This document shows, in pieces, positions 7,887-15,248 of a stretch of 38,420 nt of DNA; within the stretch, counting starts at the first letter, position 1, and the number at the start of each line of letters is the position of its first letter. The translations under genes and the position numbers were made by a program. This stretch comes from Mycetocola sp. (GTDB lineage: Bacteria > Actinomycetota > Actinomycetes > Actinomycetales > Microbacteriaceae): assembly GCF_025464835.1 (NCBI RefSeq), contig NZ_JAODMP010000069.1:1-38420 (forward strand), written 5' to 3'. The notes under the pieces are model-generated. The model saw nothing but the letters and a program-made list of their open reading frames with translations, made no database searches and was not told where the DNA came from.

Positions 7887-8354
7887 TCAGCGGCGGTTCG
7901 TCGTGGTATCCCGGCGACCGAGCAGCAGCCCAAGGGCTACCATCGCGATCGCCAGAATGAGGTGCAGCCAGTTGTCTGCGTTGTTGAGAGGAACGAAGTT
8001 CGCCGGCGTGTCACCTCCGGCAACGAAGAGGCCGTAGATCCACAGGACGAAGTAGATCACACCGCCCCAGATGAGGAAGTTCCGCGCCCCAGAGGCGGTG
8101 CGCGCGAGCGCAACACCGGCGACGCCGAAGAGCAGGTGCACGATGTTGTGGAGGATCGACACCTGGAAGACACCGAGCAGGAGGGCTCCTGAGCCACTGC
8201 CGGCGAAGAGCAGGTCGCCGTAGTTCGCCGTGACACCGGGGATGAACCCCAGGACTCCGACGAGGAGGAAAACGATTCCGAAGACGAGCGACGCCAGTTG
8301 AACGGGCGTGCGACCGGCCCGCGACGTCTGAGCGTTTACAGGTCGAGATGTCAT
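7887..8354 (-). CDS. DUF4383 membrane protein
   Basis: A 155-residue protein with four transmembrane helices and the DUF4383 pattern: QLASLVFGIVFLLVGVLGFIPG at the start, LHNIVHLLFGVAGVAL in the middle and NADNWLHLILAIAMVALGLL at the end. The paired histidines in helix 2 and helix 4 are conserved in the paralogue at 13503-13916. No function is established for the family; it is common in soil actinobacteria. The start at 8354 has a good AGAAGGAG ten nucleotides upstream. It is the first gene of a three-gene membrane cluster with DUF2243 and CtaG-like proteins. Confidence 0.85.
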   Translation of the reverse strand: MTSRPVNAQTSRAGRTPVQLASLVFGIVFLLVGVLGFIPGVTANYGDLLFAGSGSGALLLGVFQVSILHNIVHLLFGVAGVALARTASGARNFLIWGGVIYFVLWIYGLFVAGGDTPANFVPLNNADNWLHLILAIAMVALGLLLGRRDTTTNRR

Positions 8355-8556
8355 GATGCTGTGCTCCTTCTTGGATTGGGACCAACTTGCTCAGAGTGCT
8401 ATCACCGGGTGCGACGCCCCTTCGCACAAGACAAGATATTCCCAGTCAACACCGATTTTGAGCCCTTGACATCCGGGCGTGGAGTGCTCCAGCCGGATCC
8501 GCGAGACGCGTCGGGTCATGAAGAGCCCGCCACCCGGTACCGGCGAGCGATCGAGG

Positions 8557-9081
8557 TCAGCCGGTCGCCTGCGTGTCCCAGCGGTGGTGGACGACGTCAT
8601 GGAGCAGGTAGCGGCCGAGAGATTCGACGGTGAACGCGGAGCCGTCGCTCCGCCGGGCGGGGCGGGATGCCGCTTCGGCCGGCACACGCTCGAAGGCGTC
8701 GGCGAGCGCGTTTCCTGCCTCCACCAGTTCGTCCCGAACCCGGAGCGGGTCCTGCTCGCCGTACCGAGCAGCGATCGCCTCGGCATCCTGATCCCAGTTC
8801 TCGAACTCCGGGTTGTGTTCCGCGAGCATCAGATTGAGCCGACCGGAGAAGACGCGGAAGACATCACGCACGTGCGCCGCGTACTCCAGCGGCGACCAGG
8901 TCGAGTCGTCGGGACGGGCAGCGACATCCGGGCGTTCCAGCACGGCCGGCCAGTATCCGATGTTGTCCCGGAGCAGGGAGGGGACGTCCTCGAGAGAGAC
9001 GGATGTCCCGTCGAATCCGCACTCCGGGCACCGCCGTTCGAGTACCCAGGTCCAGTTCTTCGTGTCCGGTTCGATCGTCAT
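8557..9081 (-). CDS. DinB-like (DinB_2) family protein with N-terminal CxxC
   Basis: A 174-residue protein resembling DinB/DfsB-like four-helix bundles, many of which bind a divalent metal and act as thiol-dependent transferases or have unknown roles. Candidate metal ligands are the His in STWSPLEYAAHVRDVF and the His cluster in LLHDVVHHRWD near the C-terminus. Ahead of the bundle is a CPECGFDGT segment, a feature of an actinobacterial subset of these proteins. The ATG at 9081 is chosen because TAGCGT (9089-9094) stands 7 nt before it; a GTG at 9090 would overlap that hexamer. It is transcribed alone. Substrate and partner are unknown. Confidence 0.78.
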   Translation of the reverse strand: MTIEPDTKNWTWVLERRCPECGFDGTSVSLEDVPSLLRDNIGYWPAVLERPDVAARPDDSTWSPLEYAAHVRDVFRVFSGRLNLMLAEHNPEFENWDQDAEAIAARYGEQDPLRVRDELVEAGNALADAFERVPAEAASRPARRSDGSAFTVESLGRYLLHDVVHHRWDTQATG

Positions 9082-9088
9082 GGGCTCC

Positions 9089-9094
9089 ACGCTA
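9089..9094 (-). promoter_or_regulatory. Candidate leaderless -10 element for the DinB-like gene
   Basis: On the minus strand TAGCGT precedes the ATG at 9081 by seven nucleotides, with no ribosome binding site between them. Confidence 0.4.
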
Positions 9095-9160
9095 GGACAC
9101 GCCGGCCGTGGATGACCAGCGTTGAACGACTCGTCGCCGTCGCACGCGAGCCAAAGAACC

Positions 9161-10444
9161 TCAGCCCTGCGGCTGGCAGACGGCCGAAGCGGCCAGCCTC
9201 TCGGTCATCTGCTCTTCGGACCAGGGAAGGCCGACGAGCGGAAGTTTCTGTCCACCGGCCGGTTGCGCTTTGGCCGCGATCGCCGCGAGCTTCATGGCGA
9301 GAGTCTGCGCGAACCCCGATCCCGCCGTCGAATTGTTGAGCAGAACGACGACGGTCAGCCCGGTTGCGGGGTCGGACAGCATCGCGGAGATGTGACCGGG
9401 GATGTAGCCGACCTGGCCCCGGAGCGGACCCAGCTGCAGACCGCCTGGACCGAATGACTGCCACGCGGGGGCATCCCCACCCAGCGGAACCGTGGCCCAC
9501 GCTTCCTTCCTGAGCTCATCGCTGAGCAGCGCACCAGTGGCGAAGGACTGCGCGTAGCGTTGCAGGTCAGCGATGGACGATACGACGCCGCCAGCGGTGA
9601 ACGCGAGCGAGTTGGAGAGCAGGGTTTCGTCCTTCGGCGCGTCACACGCGAGTGTTCCGTCGGCTGCCCTCAACGCTTCCCACCCGGGCACGAACGGGTC
9701 GGCGATCTCGAGGGTGGTCGGCTCGGGGAACAGCGAATCGCTCATGCCGAGCGGAGCGAAGACGTATCTTTCGTACAACTCTTTCCACGTGCTGCCCGTC
9801 GCTTCTTTGAGGGCGAGCCCCAGCAGCACGTAATCGGTGTCGGAGTCGGCGTACGACTCCCCCGGGCGTCCGGTCCGCGGATTGGCGATTCCGTCCGAGA
9901 CCAGTTCGAACGTCGACCACTGCCGTGTCGGGTTGGCTGCAAAAAGCTGACCGAGGGTGTTCTCGAAATCTCCGAGCCCCGATGTGCCATGACACAGCTG
10001 AGCGAGCGTGATGCCCTCGATCCCCTGGATGGAGGGCAGGTACCCGGACACCTCATCGTCAAGGCCGACGGCCCCCTCCGAAACGAGACCATAGAGAACA
10101 TCGCAGGTCATCGGCTTGGTGTTGTCACCGATCCGGAACCGCATGTCGGTGGACATCTTCTCGGAACCGCCAGGCGCTGTCGTGCCCTGCGCCGAGACCC
10201 ATTGCCCCGACCAGGGAGCCCACACCCCGGCGATGGCACCGGGTGCCGCGGCGAGGGGCATCGCCTCGGCGAGTGAGGCGTTGAGCGCCTCGACGGTCGC
10301 AGCCGGGAGTTGCTGGGTTGGCTGTTCCCGGAGAGCCCCCGGCGTGATCGCCGGCGCAGTGGAGCAGGCCAAAAGGCTCATCACTACCCCGACCGCGATG
10401 GTCAGCAGACCGACTCTCCTGCTGTGTTTCACGCTATTTTTCAT
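9161..10444 (-). CDS. Serine beta-lactamase/DD-peptidase-fold lipoprotein lacking the catalytic serine
   Basis: A 427-residue exported protein of the class C beta-lactamase/DD-carboxypeptidase fold. A basic start, a hydrophobic core and the lipobox SLLAC (Cys about 27) indicate a lipoprotein. The fold is recognisable from FRIGDNTKPMTCDVLYGLV, LDDEVSGYLPSIQGI, LCHGTSGLGDF and DSDTDYVLLGLALKEATG. In active members the first motif reads S-x-x-K; here it reads DNTK, with Asp (codon GAC) where the nucleophile should be. The usual Y-x-N appears as YAD, and the late H-x-G region reads RGQVGYIPG. It may therefore be a non-catalytic binder or a divergent enzyme. The start has GGGG eleven nt upstream and a TAGGCT hexamer at 10459-10464. 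Monocistronic. Confidence 0.8.
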   Translation of the reverse strand: MKNSVKHSRRVGLLTIAVGVVMSLLACSTAPAITPGALREQPTQQLPAATVEALNASLAEAMPLAAAPGAIAGVWAPWSGQWVSAQGTTAPGGSEKMSTDMRFRIGDNTKPMTCDVLYGLVSEGAVGLDDEVSGYLPSIQGIEGITLAQLCHGTSGLGDFENTLGQLFAANPTRQWSTFELVSDGIANPRTGRPGESYADSDTDYVLLGLALKEATGSTWKELYERYVFAPLGMSDSLFPEPTTLEIADPFVPGWEALRAADGTLACDAPKDETLLSNSLAFTAGGVVSSIADLQRYAQSFATGALLSDELRKEAWATVPLGGDAPAWQSFGPGGLQLGPLRGQVGYIPGHISAMLSDPATGLTVVVLLNNSTAGSGFAQTLAMKLAAIAAKAQPAGGQKLPLVGLPWSEEQMTERLAASAVCQPQG

Positions 10445-10458
10445 TCGTTACCCCGCTG

Positions 10459-10464
10459 AGCCTA
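10459..10464 (-). promoter_or_regulatory. Candidate -10 hexamer (TAGGCT)
   Basis: TTGTAGGCT on the minus strand lies 14 nt before the ATG of the lipoprotein gene. The same GTAGGCT string precedes the LLM oxidoreductase gene (13200-13205) and the CopD-CtaG gene (21536-21541), which supports it as a recurring promoter element. Confidence 0.4.
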
Positions 10465-10532
10465 CAAGGGGGGAGTCTAATCGAGCCCTCGTCCCGTTCG
10501 GCGCTGATCCGTCGGATGTCGCCAAGAGTTGC

Positions 10533-12206
10533 TCAGTGCAACCGCTTCGTAGCGTCGTCGGCCACTCTCAACCATCGGAAGCCGTAAGCCGGCAGGGCGA
10601 GCTCCGCAGCTCCGTTGTCTGAGAGCACCACGTCGTCGGGTTCGAGCAGGTCGATGAGCCGCGTGGAGGCATCCGCGTCCGGCACGGTCACGGGGACGAT
10701 CGCCGGTTCTTGGCCGAAGTTGTGCATGGCGATCATGCGTCCCTGTGCGCCGGTGACCGAGTGCACGAGGACAGCGGCGTTGGGCTGCGGCAGGACGGCG
10801 AAATCGCCCCAGCCGATCTCGACCGAGTTGCGGTAGGTGCGGATCAGGAGGCGTATGAAGTGGAGCAGCGAGTCGGGGTCCTGTCGCTGGTCCGCCACGT
10901 TGACGTGTTCGGGCGAGAAGCCGTCTTCGACGACGGGAGCCGCAAGCCGCGACTTCGCGGCGCGGGAGAAACCGCCGTTCTTGCCGCTCGTCCACTGCAT
11001 CGGGCTGCGCACCGACCCTCGCCCCGGGATCGCCAGGTTCTCGCCCATGCCGATTTCCTCACCGTAGAACAGCACCGGTGTGCCTGGCATGGAGAACAGC
11101 AGGCTGTACGCCATCCGGATGCGGCGGGGGTCGCCGTCGAGCATCGGCGGCAGCCGCCTGACGATACCGCGGTCGAAGATCCGCATGTCCTCGTCTGGCG
11201 CGAAGGCGTGGAAGACCTCTTCCCGCTCGGACTCGGTGAGCTTGTCGAGGGTCAGTTCGTCGTGATTTCTCAAGAAGTTCGCCCACTGGGACTGCAGCCC
11301 GATCGCCGGTCGCGAGCTGAGCGCCTCGGCGATGGGCCGCGCGTCGGCCCTGGCCAGGGAGAGGTAGAACTTCTGCATGCCGACGAAGTCGAACTGCATG
11401 GTCAGTTCGTCGGATGCCTCCCCGCCGAAATACTGGAGCTGCTCTTCACGCGGCAGATTCACCTCGCCGAGCAGGATGCCGTCACCGGAGCGGCGCCCGA
11501 GAAAGGACCGCAACGATCGCAAGTAGTCGTGCGGGTCACCGTAGTCGTCGCCGGCAAGTTTCCCCTCCGACGGCTCCAGCAGGAACGGGACCGCATCGAC
11601 CCTGAACCCGTGTATTCCGAGTTCGAGCCAGAAACCCATCACCTTATCGATCTCGTCCCGCACCCGCGGGTTCTCGACATTGAGGTCCGGCTGGTGCCGA
11701 TAGAACCGGTGCAAATAGTACTGGCCGCTCTTTTCGTCCAGTTCCCACACGCTGGACTCCTCGCCGGGGAACACCGTCTCCGCTTCCTTCGCCGGCGGCG
11801 CATCCCGCCACACGTAGAAGTCCCGATACGGCGAATCAACACTGGATCGGGCAGCCTTGAACCACGGATGCCTGTCGGACGTGTGGTTGACGACGAGGTC
11901 CGCGATCACCCGCATGCCCCTGTCCCGAGCGGTTCGGACGATTTCCACGAGGTCGCCGTGGTGACCGAGCCTCGGGTCGACTCCGTAGAAATCGGTGATG
12001 TCATAGCCGTCATCGCGATCGGGAGTCGGGTAGAACGGCATCAGCCACAGACACGTGACGCCGAGCTCGGCGAGATAGTCCATCCGATGTGCCAGGCCAG
12101 CGAGGTCGCCGACGCCGTCATCGTTCCAGTCCATGAAGGTCTCGACATCGAGGCAGTACACCACCGCCGTCTTCCACCAGAGGTCGGCGGTGTCCGTCAT
12201 TCTCAC
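10533..12206 (-). CDS. GH13 alpha-glucosidase / trehalose synthase-like protein
   Basis: A 557-residue GH13 enzyme of the trehalose synthase-like group. The (beta/alpha)8 barrel carries DLVVNHTS (103-110), GFRVDAVPF with nucleophile Asp204, LLGEVN with acid/base Glu248, and FLRNHDEL with Asp316, so all three catalytic residues are present. A C-terminal beta domain follows. The N-terminus DLWWKTAVVYCLDVETFMDW is typical of this group and no signal peptide is present, so it acts in the cytoplasm on maltose, trehalose or small alpha-glucans. The GTG at 12206 overlaps the upstream oxidoreductase stop (GTGA); an ATG two codons later is possible. Hydrolysis and isomerisation cannot be separated from sequence. 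The GH65 phosphorylase in this window could use its product. Confidence 0.85.
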   Translation of the reverse strand: MRMTDTADLWWKTAVVYCLDVETFMDWNDDGVGDLAGLAHRMDYLAELGVTCLWLMPFYPTPDRDDGYDITDFYGVDPRLGHHGDLVEIVRTARDRGMRVIADLVVNHTSDRHPWFKAARSSVDSPYRDFYVWRDAPPAKEAETVFPGEESSVWELDEKSGQYYLHRFYRHQPDLNVENPRVRDEIDKVMGFWLELGIHGFRVDAVPFLLEPSEGKLAGDDYGDPHDYLRSLRSFLGRRSGDGILLGEVNLPREEQLQYFGGEASDELTMQFDFVGMQKFYLSLARADARPIAEALSSRPAIGLQSQWANFLRNHDELTLDKLTESEREEVFHAFAPDEDMRIFDRGIVRRLPPMLDGDPRRIRMAYSLLFSMPGTPVLFYGEEIGMGENLAIPGRGSVRSPMQWTSGKNGGFSRAAKSRLAAPVVEDGFSPEHVNVADQRQDPDSLLHFIRLLIRTYRNSVEIGWGDFAVLPQPNAAVLVHSVTGAQGRMIAMHNFGQEPAIVPVTVPDADASTRLIDLLEPDDVVLSDNGAAELALPAYGFRWLRVADDATKRLH

Positions 12207-13177
12207 GCGCTTGCCCCAGCCGTCGCAAACTGCGGGAGCACGCGGTCCCCGAACACGTCCAGGAACTCGGACTGTTCGACGCCGACGTGGTGCAGGTAGA
12301 TCTCATCGAAACCGAGGTCCATGAACCCAGCGAGTTTCTCTGCGTGCCAGCCAGGCTCGGAGGAGATCAGGACGGTGGAGTGCATATCTTCCGGTTGCAC
12401 GTGCTTCGCCGCTTCCTCGAAGGCCTCGGGAGAATCGAGGTCCCAGCAGACCGGTGGAGAGAACACGTTGGTGTGCCACTGATCGTGCGCGAGAGCCAGC
12501 GCCTCGTCGTCGGTCCTGGCGTAGCTCACATGCGCCTGGAGCACGAGGGGGCCTTTTCCTCCCGCCCCACGGTAGGCGTCAACCATCCGTTCGAGATCCT
12601 CCGGCGCCTGGGCGACGGTGGCAAGTCCATCGGCCCAGCCTGCGGCCCATTCGGCCGTCGCCGGGCTCACCGCTGCGGCCAGCAGCGCAGGCGCCGTCTC
12701 TGGCAGGGTCCACAGCCGCGCGCGGTCGACGGTGACCAGTCCGGCAGTGCTCACTTCTTCGCCGGCGAGAAGCCGGCGCATCACGTCGACGCTCTGCTCG
12801 AGACGGGCGTTCCTGACCGCCTTCGACGGCCAGCCCTCACCGGTGATGTGCTCGTTCACGGCTTCACCCGATCCGAGGGCGGCCCAGAACCGGCCAGGGT
12901 ACATGGCGGCCAGCGTTCCCGCCGCCTGGGCGATGATCGCCGGGTGATAGCGCTGTCCTGGCGCGTTGACGACGCCGAGGCGCAGTGATGTCGCCTGCAG
13001 GGCGGCCCCGAGCCACGCCCACGCGAACGCGGAGTGACCTTGGCGTTCGCTCCACGGAGCGAAATGGTCCGAGCACATCGCCGCCTGGAATCCGGCGGCT
13101 TCCGCTCGGATCACGGCGTCGAGGAGCGCGCTGGGGTGGACCTGTTCGTGCGAGGCATGGAAGCCGATGAGTGCCAT
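12203..13177 (-). CDS. LLM-class flavin oxidoreductase (TIGR03885-like, probably non-F420)
   Basis: A 324-residue luciferase-like monooxygenase-fold protein. Signature parts are IGFHASHEQ at the start, CSDHFAPWSERQGHSAFAW (about 35-52), LGVVNAPGQRYHPAIIAQ and WAALGSGEAVNEHITGEGWP. These match, from memory, the family described as probable FMN-using relatives of F420-dependent enzymes. The substrate is unknown. The ATG at 13177 has GGAAGGGA upstream; an in-frame GTG 42 nt further would add an unconserved, arginine-rich stretch. It is followed with a GTGA overlap by the GH13 gene. This pairing recurs in other actinobacteria to my knowledge, so the oxidoreductase may act on a sugar-related compound. 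Confidence 0.82.
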   Translation of the reverse strand: MALIGFHASHEQVHPSALLDAVIRAEAAGFQAAMCSDHFAPWSERQGHSAFAWAWLGAALQATSLRLGVVNAPGQRYHPAIIAQAAGTLAAMYPGRFWAALGSGEAVNEHITGEGWPSKAVRNARLEQSVDVMRRLLAGEEVSTAGLVTVDRARLWTLPETAPALLAAAVSPATAEWAAGWADGLATVAQAPEDLERMVDAYRGAGGKGPLVLQAHVSYARTDDEALALAHDQWHTNVFSPPVCWDLDSPEAFEEAAKHVQPEDMHSTVLISSEPGWHAEKLAGFMDLGFDEIYLHHVGVEQSEFLDVFGDRVLPQFATAGASA

Positions 13178-13502
13178 GAATCCCTTCCGGTTCCGGCCGA
13201 GCCTACAAAGGCGCCCCACAAGGCGGCTACCCCTCGCGGGCCGGCCGCTCAGCTGATAACGGTGGATGAACAGGGCAGGGCAGGGGCCCTCGAATGAGGG
13301 CTGAGGTGAGGGAGCGTTCCGGCATCCGTCGTACGGTGCTCGCGCTCTACGACGCCACGTGCGTCGAACTCGGCTTGCCTGCCCACGGGACCTGACCGCT
13401 TTCTCAGCGGATCTTCAGAGAGAACCAAACCGTTCCCCCGAGCAGTCCGAATGTGATCATGTGCGGCAACCGCTGCACGAACACACAGGAGGAACCCCCA
13501 TC
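13178..13502 (+). other. 325-nt intergenic region between divergent genes
   Basis: It contains TAGGCT on the minus strand (13200-13205) as a candidate -10 for the LLM oxidoreductase gene. It also contains a perfect small hairpin GCCCTC-GAAT-GAGGGC (13286-13301) without a T-tract, and the strong ribosome binding site AGGAGGAA (13487-13494) of the DUF4383 gene. A 33-codon open frame at 13294-13395 starts inside the hairpin and is not supported as a gene. No clear -35/-10 pair for the plus-strand gene was found. Confidence 0.5.
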
Positions 13503-13916
13503 ATGCGCAATTCACCGAACCGCCTTCTTGCCAGCATCTTCGGCGCCGTCTACCTTCTCGTCGGCCTGCTGGGCTTCGCCGTCACCGGCGGCGTTGGCTT
13601 CATCGCCACAGAGGGCAACCTGCTGCTCGGCCTGTTCGCCGTCAACCCGCTGCACAACATCGCCCACCTGCTCATCGGCGCCGCCCTCCTGATCGCCGGC
13701 CTGTCCACCGTCGCCGCCGCCCGGTCGGTCAACACCGTCGTCGGGGCGGTTTACCTCCTGCTGGGTATCGTCGGATTTTTCCTCGTCGGCACCGCCTTCA
13801 ACATCCTCGCCCTGAACACCGCCGATCACTTCCTGCACCTCGCCAGCGCGATCGTGCTCCTCGGCGTCGGCCTGGCCGCAGACAAGTCCGTTCGCACCCG
13901 CACGGTCACCGCGTAA
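13503..13916 (+). CDS. DUF4383 membrane protein (second copy)
   Basis: A 137-residue protein with four transmembrane helices, paralogous to the protein at 7887-8354. Shared features are ASIFGAVYLLVGLLGF at the start, NPLHNIAHLLIGAALL in helix 2 and NTADHFLHLASAIVLLGVGL in helix 4. Compared with the first copy, the N-terminus and the loops are shorter. Function unknown. The ATG at 13503 follows AGGAGGAA with an 8-nt gap, a strong ribosome binding site. It is followed 29 nt later by another membrane protein gene in the same direction, so the two are probably co-transcribed. Confidence 0.85.
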   Translation: MRNSPNRLLASIFGAVYLLVGLLGFAVTGGVGFIATEGNLLLGLFAVNPLHNIAHLLIGAALLIAGLSTVAAARSVNTVVGAVYLLLGIVGFFLVGTAFNILALNTADHFLHLASAIVLLGVGLAADKSVRTRTVTA

Positions 13917-13945
13917 GCGGCCGGCTCCGACGGGAGGGGAGCATC

Positions 13946-14488
13946 GTGACCGACAGCAGTCGAAACGGGATGGCCCTGGCGAGCCTGGGGGTGGGCCTGG
14001 TCCATCTCGCGGTCGCGGCGGGCTCCCCTCTCTTCCTTGCGGTCGTCCTGACCGGGTTCGGTGTCGCGGAGCTCGGCTGGGGGGTCGCCCTCCTGGCCTG
14101 CGGCCGGCTCGTCCTGCCGCGGGCGGCACTCCCCGCGGCCGTCGCCCCGGTGGCGCTGTGGGGCCTGGACGTCACCGCGGCCATCGCGCTTGGCGGATCG
14201 GCGATGACCGCTTCGCTGCCGTTCGGTCCGATGGCGGCGGCGTCGATCCTCAGTCTCTTCGCCGCCGCCGGGGTGGCCGTCGCTCGGCGAGGTTCGCTGG
14301 CGCCGCGGCCGGCAGCATCCGCTCCCCCTTGGCGGTACCTGCTGAGCATGACCCTCAGCGCCCTGCTCGTCGCTGGCCTGGTCACCCCTGCTCTCGCGGG
14401 CACGCACGCAGGAACCCAGGCCGTGCCGCACGGCGGACATGGCACACCCGCTGTCCCAGAGGAGCCAATATCACATGTCGGCCATTAG
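13946..14488 (+). CDS. Polytopic membrane protein of unknown function with His-rich tail
   Basis: A 180-residue hydrophobic protein with about five transmembrane segments (roughly 9-27, 30-52, 60-83, 92-110 and 130-150). The tail carries HAGTQAVPHGGHGT and ends in HVGH; such His-rich tails often bind metal ions. I do not recognise a family. The GTG at 13946 is preceded by GGGAGGGGAG, a good ribosome binding site. It lies directly downstream of the DUF4383 gene and probably shares its transcript. The His-rich end and the downstream heme oxygenase gene hint at metal or haem physiology, but this is inference. Confidence 0.7.
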   Translation: MTDSSRNGMALASLGVGLVHLAVAAGSPLFLAVVLTGFGVAELGWGVALLACGRLVLPRAALPAAVAPVALWGLDVTAAIALGGSAMTASLPFGPMAAASILSLFAAAGVAVARRGSLAPRPAASAPPWRYLLSMTLSALLVAGLVTPALAGTHAGTQAVPHGGHGTPAVPEEPISHVGH

Positions 14489-14511
14489 CCCATCCAGACC
14501 TCCAACGTCGC

Positions 14512-14530
14512 TAGGCTAAGGACACCCTTA
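14512..14530 (+). promoter_or_regulatory. Candidate promoter and operator of the heme oxygenase gene
   Basis: A -10-like TAGGCT (14512-14517) overlaps a perfect inverted repeat TAAGG-ACAC-CCTTA (14517-14530). The whole segment partly resembles the actinobacterial DtxR/IdeR iron box (about 10 of 19 positions by eye). Iron control would suit heme oxygenase. The repeat is seen directly; the regulator is inferred. Confidence 0.4.
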
Positions 14531-14546
14531 CCGACGACGGAGTGTG

Positions 14547-15200
14547 ATGCCGAACCTTCTTCCGTTCTCGCAGGAGCTGCGAGAACGAACCCGCGGCGGT
14601 CACGCTGAGAGTGAGGGCGCCGACTTCATGGGTGACCTGATGACGGGCAAGGGGACGCGTGAGGACTACATCGCCCTGGTGGCCCAGAACTTCTTCGTCT
14701 ACGAAGCCGTCGAGGGCGTCGCCGAGCTGAGAAGCAACGACCCTGTCGTTGCACCGTTCCTGTCCGACAGGCTGACCCGCCTCCCGGCTATCGAGGCCGA
14801 CCTCCGGTTCCTGCTCGGCGAGAACTGGCGGGAATCCATCCAGCCCCTCCCCACCACGGCGGCGTACGTCGCCCGCATCCTGGAGGTCGGAGCGACCTGG
14901 GCAGGCGGTTTCATCGCCCACCACTACACGCGGTACCTCGGTGACCTTTCCGGCGGCCAGGTCATCCGCATGATCATGCAGCGGCAGTTCGGTTTCGAAA
15001 CGAACGGCGTCGGCTTCTACCTTTTCGGTCACATCGCCCAACCGCGGGAGTTCAAGGACACCTACCGCGAAGAACTGGATGCTGTGCCCTGGGACGATGC
15101 GGAACGCACGCGAGTGATCGACGAGGTGCTGGTCGCGTATCGGTTCAACACGGATCTCTTCCGTGACCTCGCCGTGGCGAAAGCCCGATCCGCGGCCTGA
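14547..15200 (+). CDS. hmuO: Heme oxygenase (biliverdin-producing)
   Basis: A 217-residue all-helical cytosolic heme oxygenase, full length for bacterial HmuO. It would cleave haem to biliverdin, CO and Fe2+, usually for iron acquisition. The proximal haem ligand is His19 in RERTRGGHAE. The distal-helix glycine motif is YLGDLSGGQVIRMIMQRQFG, with the flexible GDLSGG. The later FKDTYREELD and NTDLFRDL segments are also conserved. The ATG at 14547 is preferred over the adjacent GTG at 14544 because of GGAG upstream. No haem importer lies in the window. An acyl-CoA ligase follows 49 nt downstream and may be co-transcribed. A candidate iron-box-like repeat covers the promoter. Confidence 0.93.
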   Translation: MPNLLPFSQELRERTRGGHAESEGADFMGDLMTGKGTREDYIALVAQNFFVYEAVEGVAELRSNDPVVAPFLSDRLTRLPAIEADLRFLLGENWRESIQPLPTTAAYVARILEVGATWAGGFIAHHYTRYLGDLSGGQVIRMIMQRQFGFETNGVGFYLFGHIAQPREFKDTYREELDAVPWDDAERTRVIDEVLVAYRFNTDLFRDLAVAKARSAA

Positions 15201-15248
15201 AAAACCCGAGCGGCGGCCGACGGCTGCCGCGCCAAGCAAAGGAGCAGT

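Noticed and set aside
10710-12299. Long open frame antisense to the GH13 gene
   Set aside because: The opposite strand carries complete GH13 catalytic motifs; this frame shows none of any family.
13294-13395. 33-codon open frame in the intergenic region before the second DUF4383 gene
   Set aside because: No ribosome binding site and no recognisable content, and its start lies in a hairpin; it may be chance.
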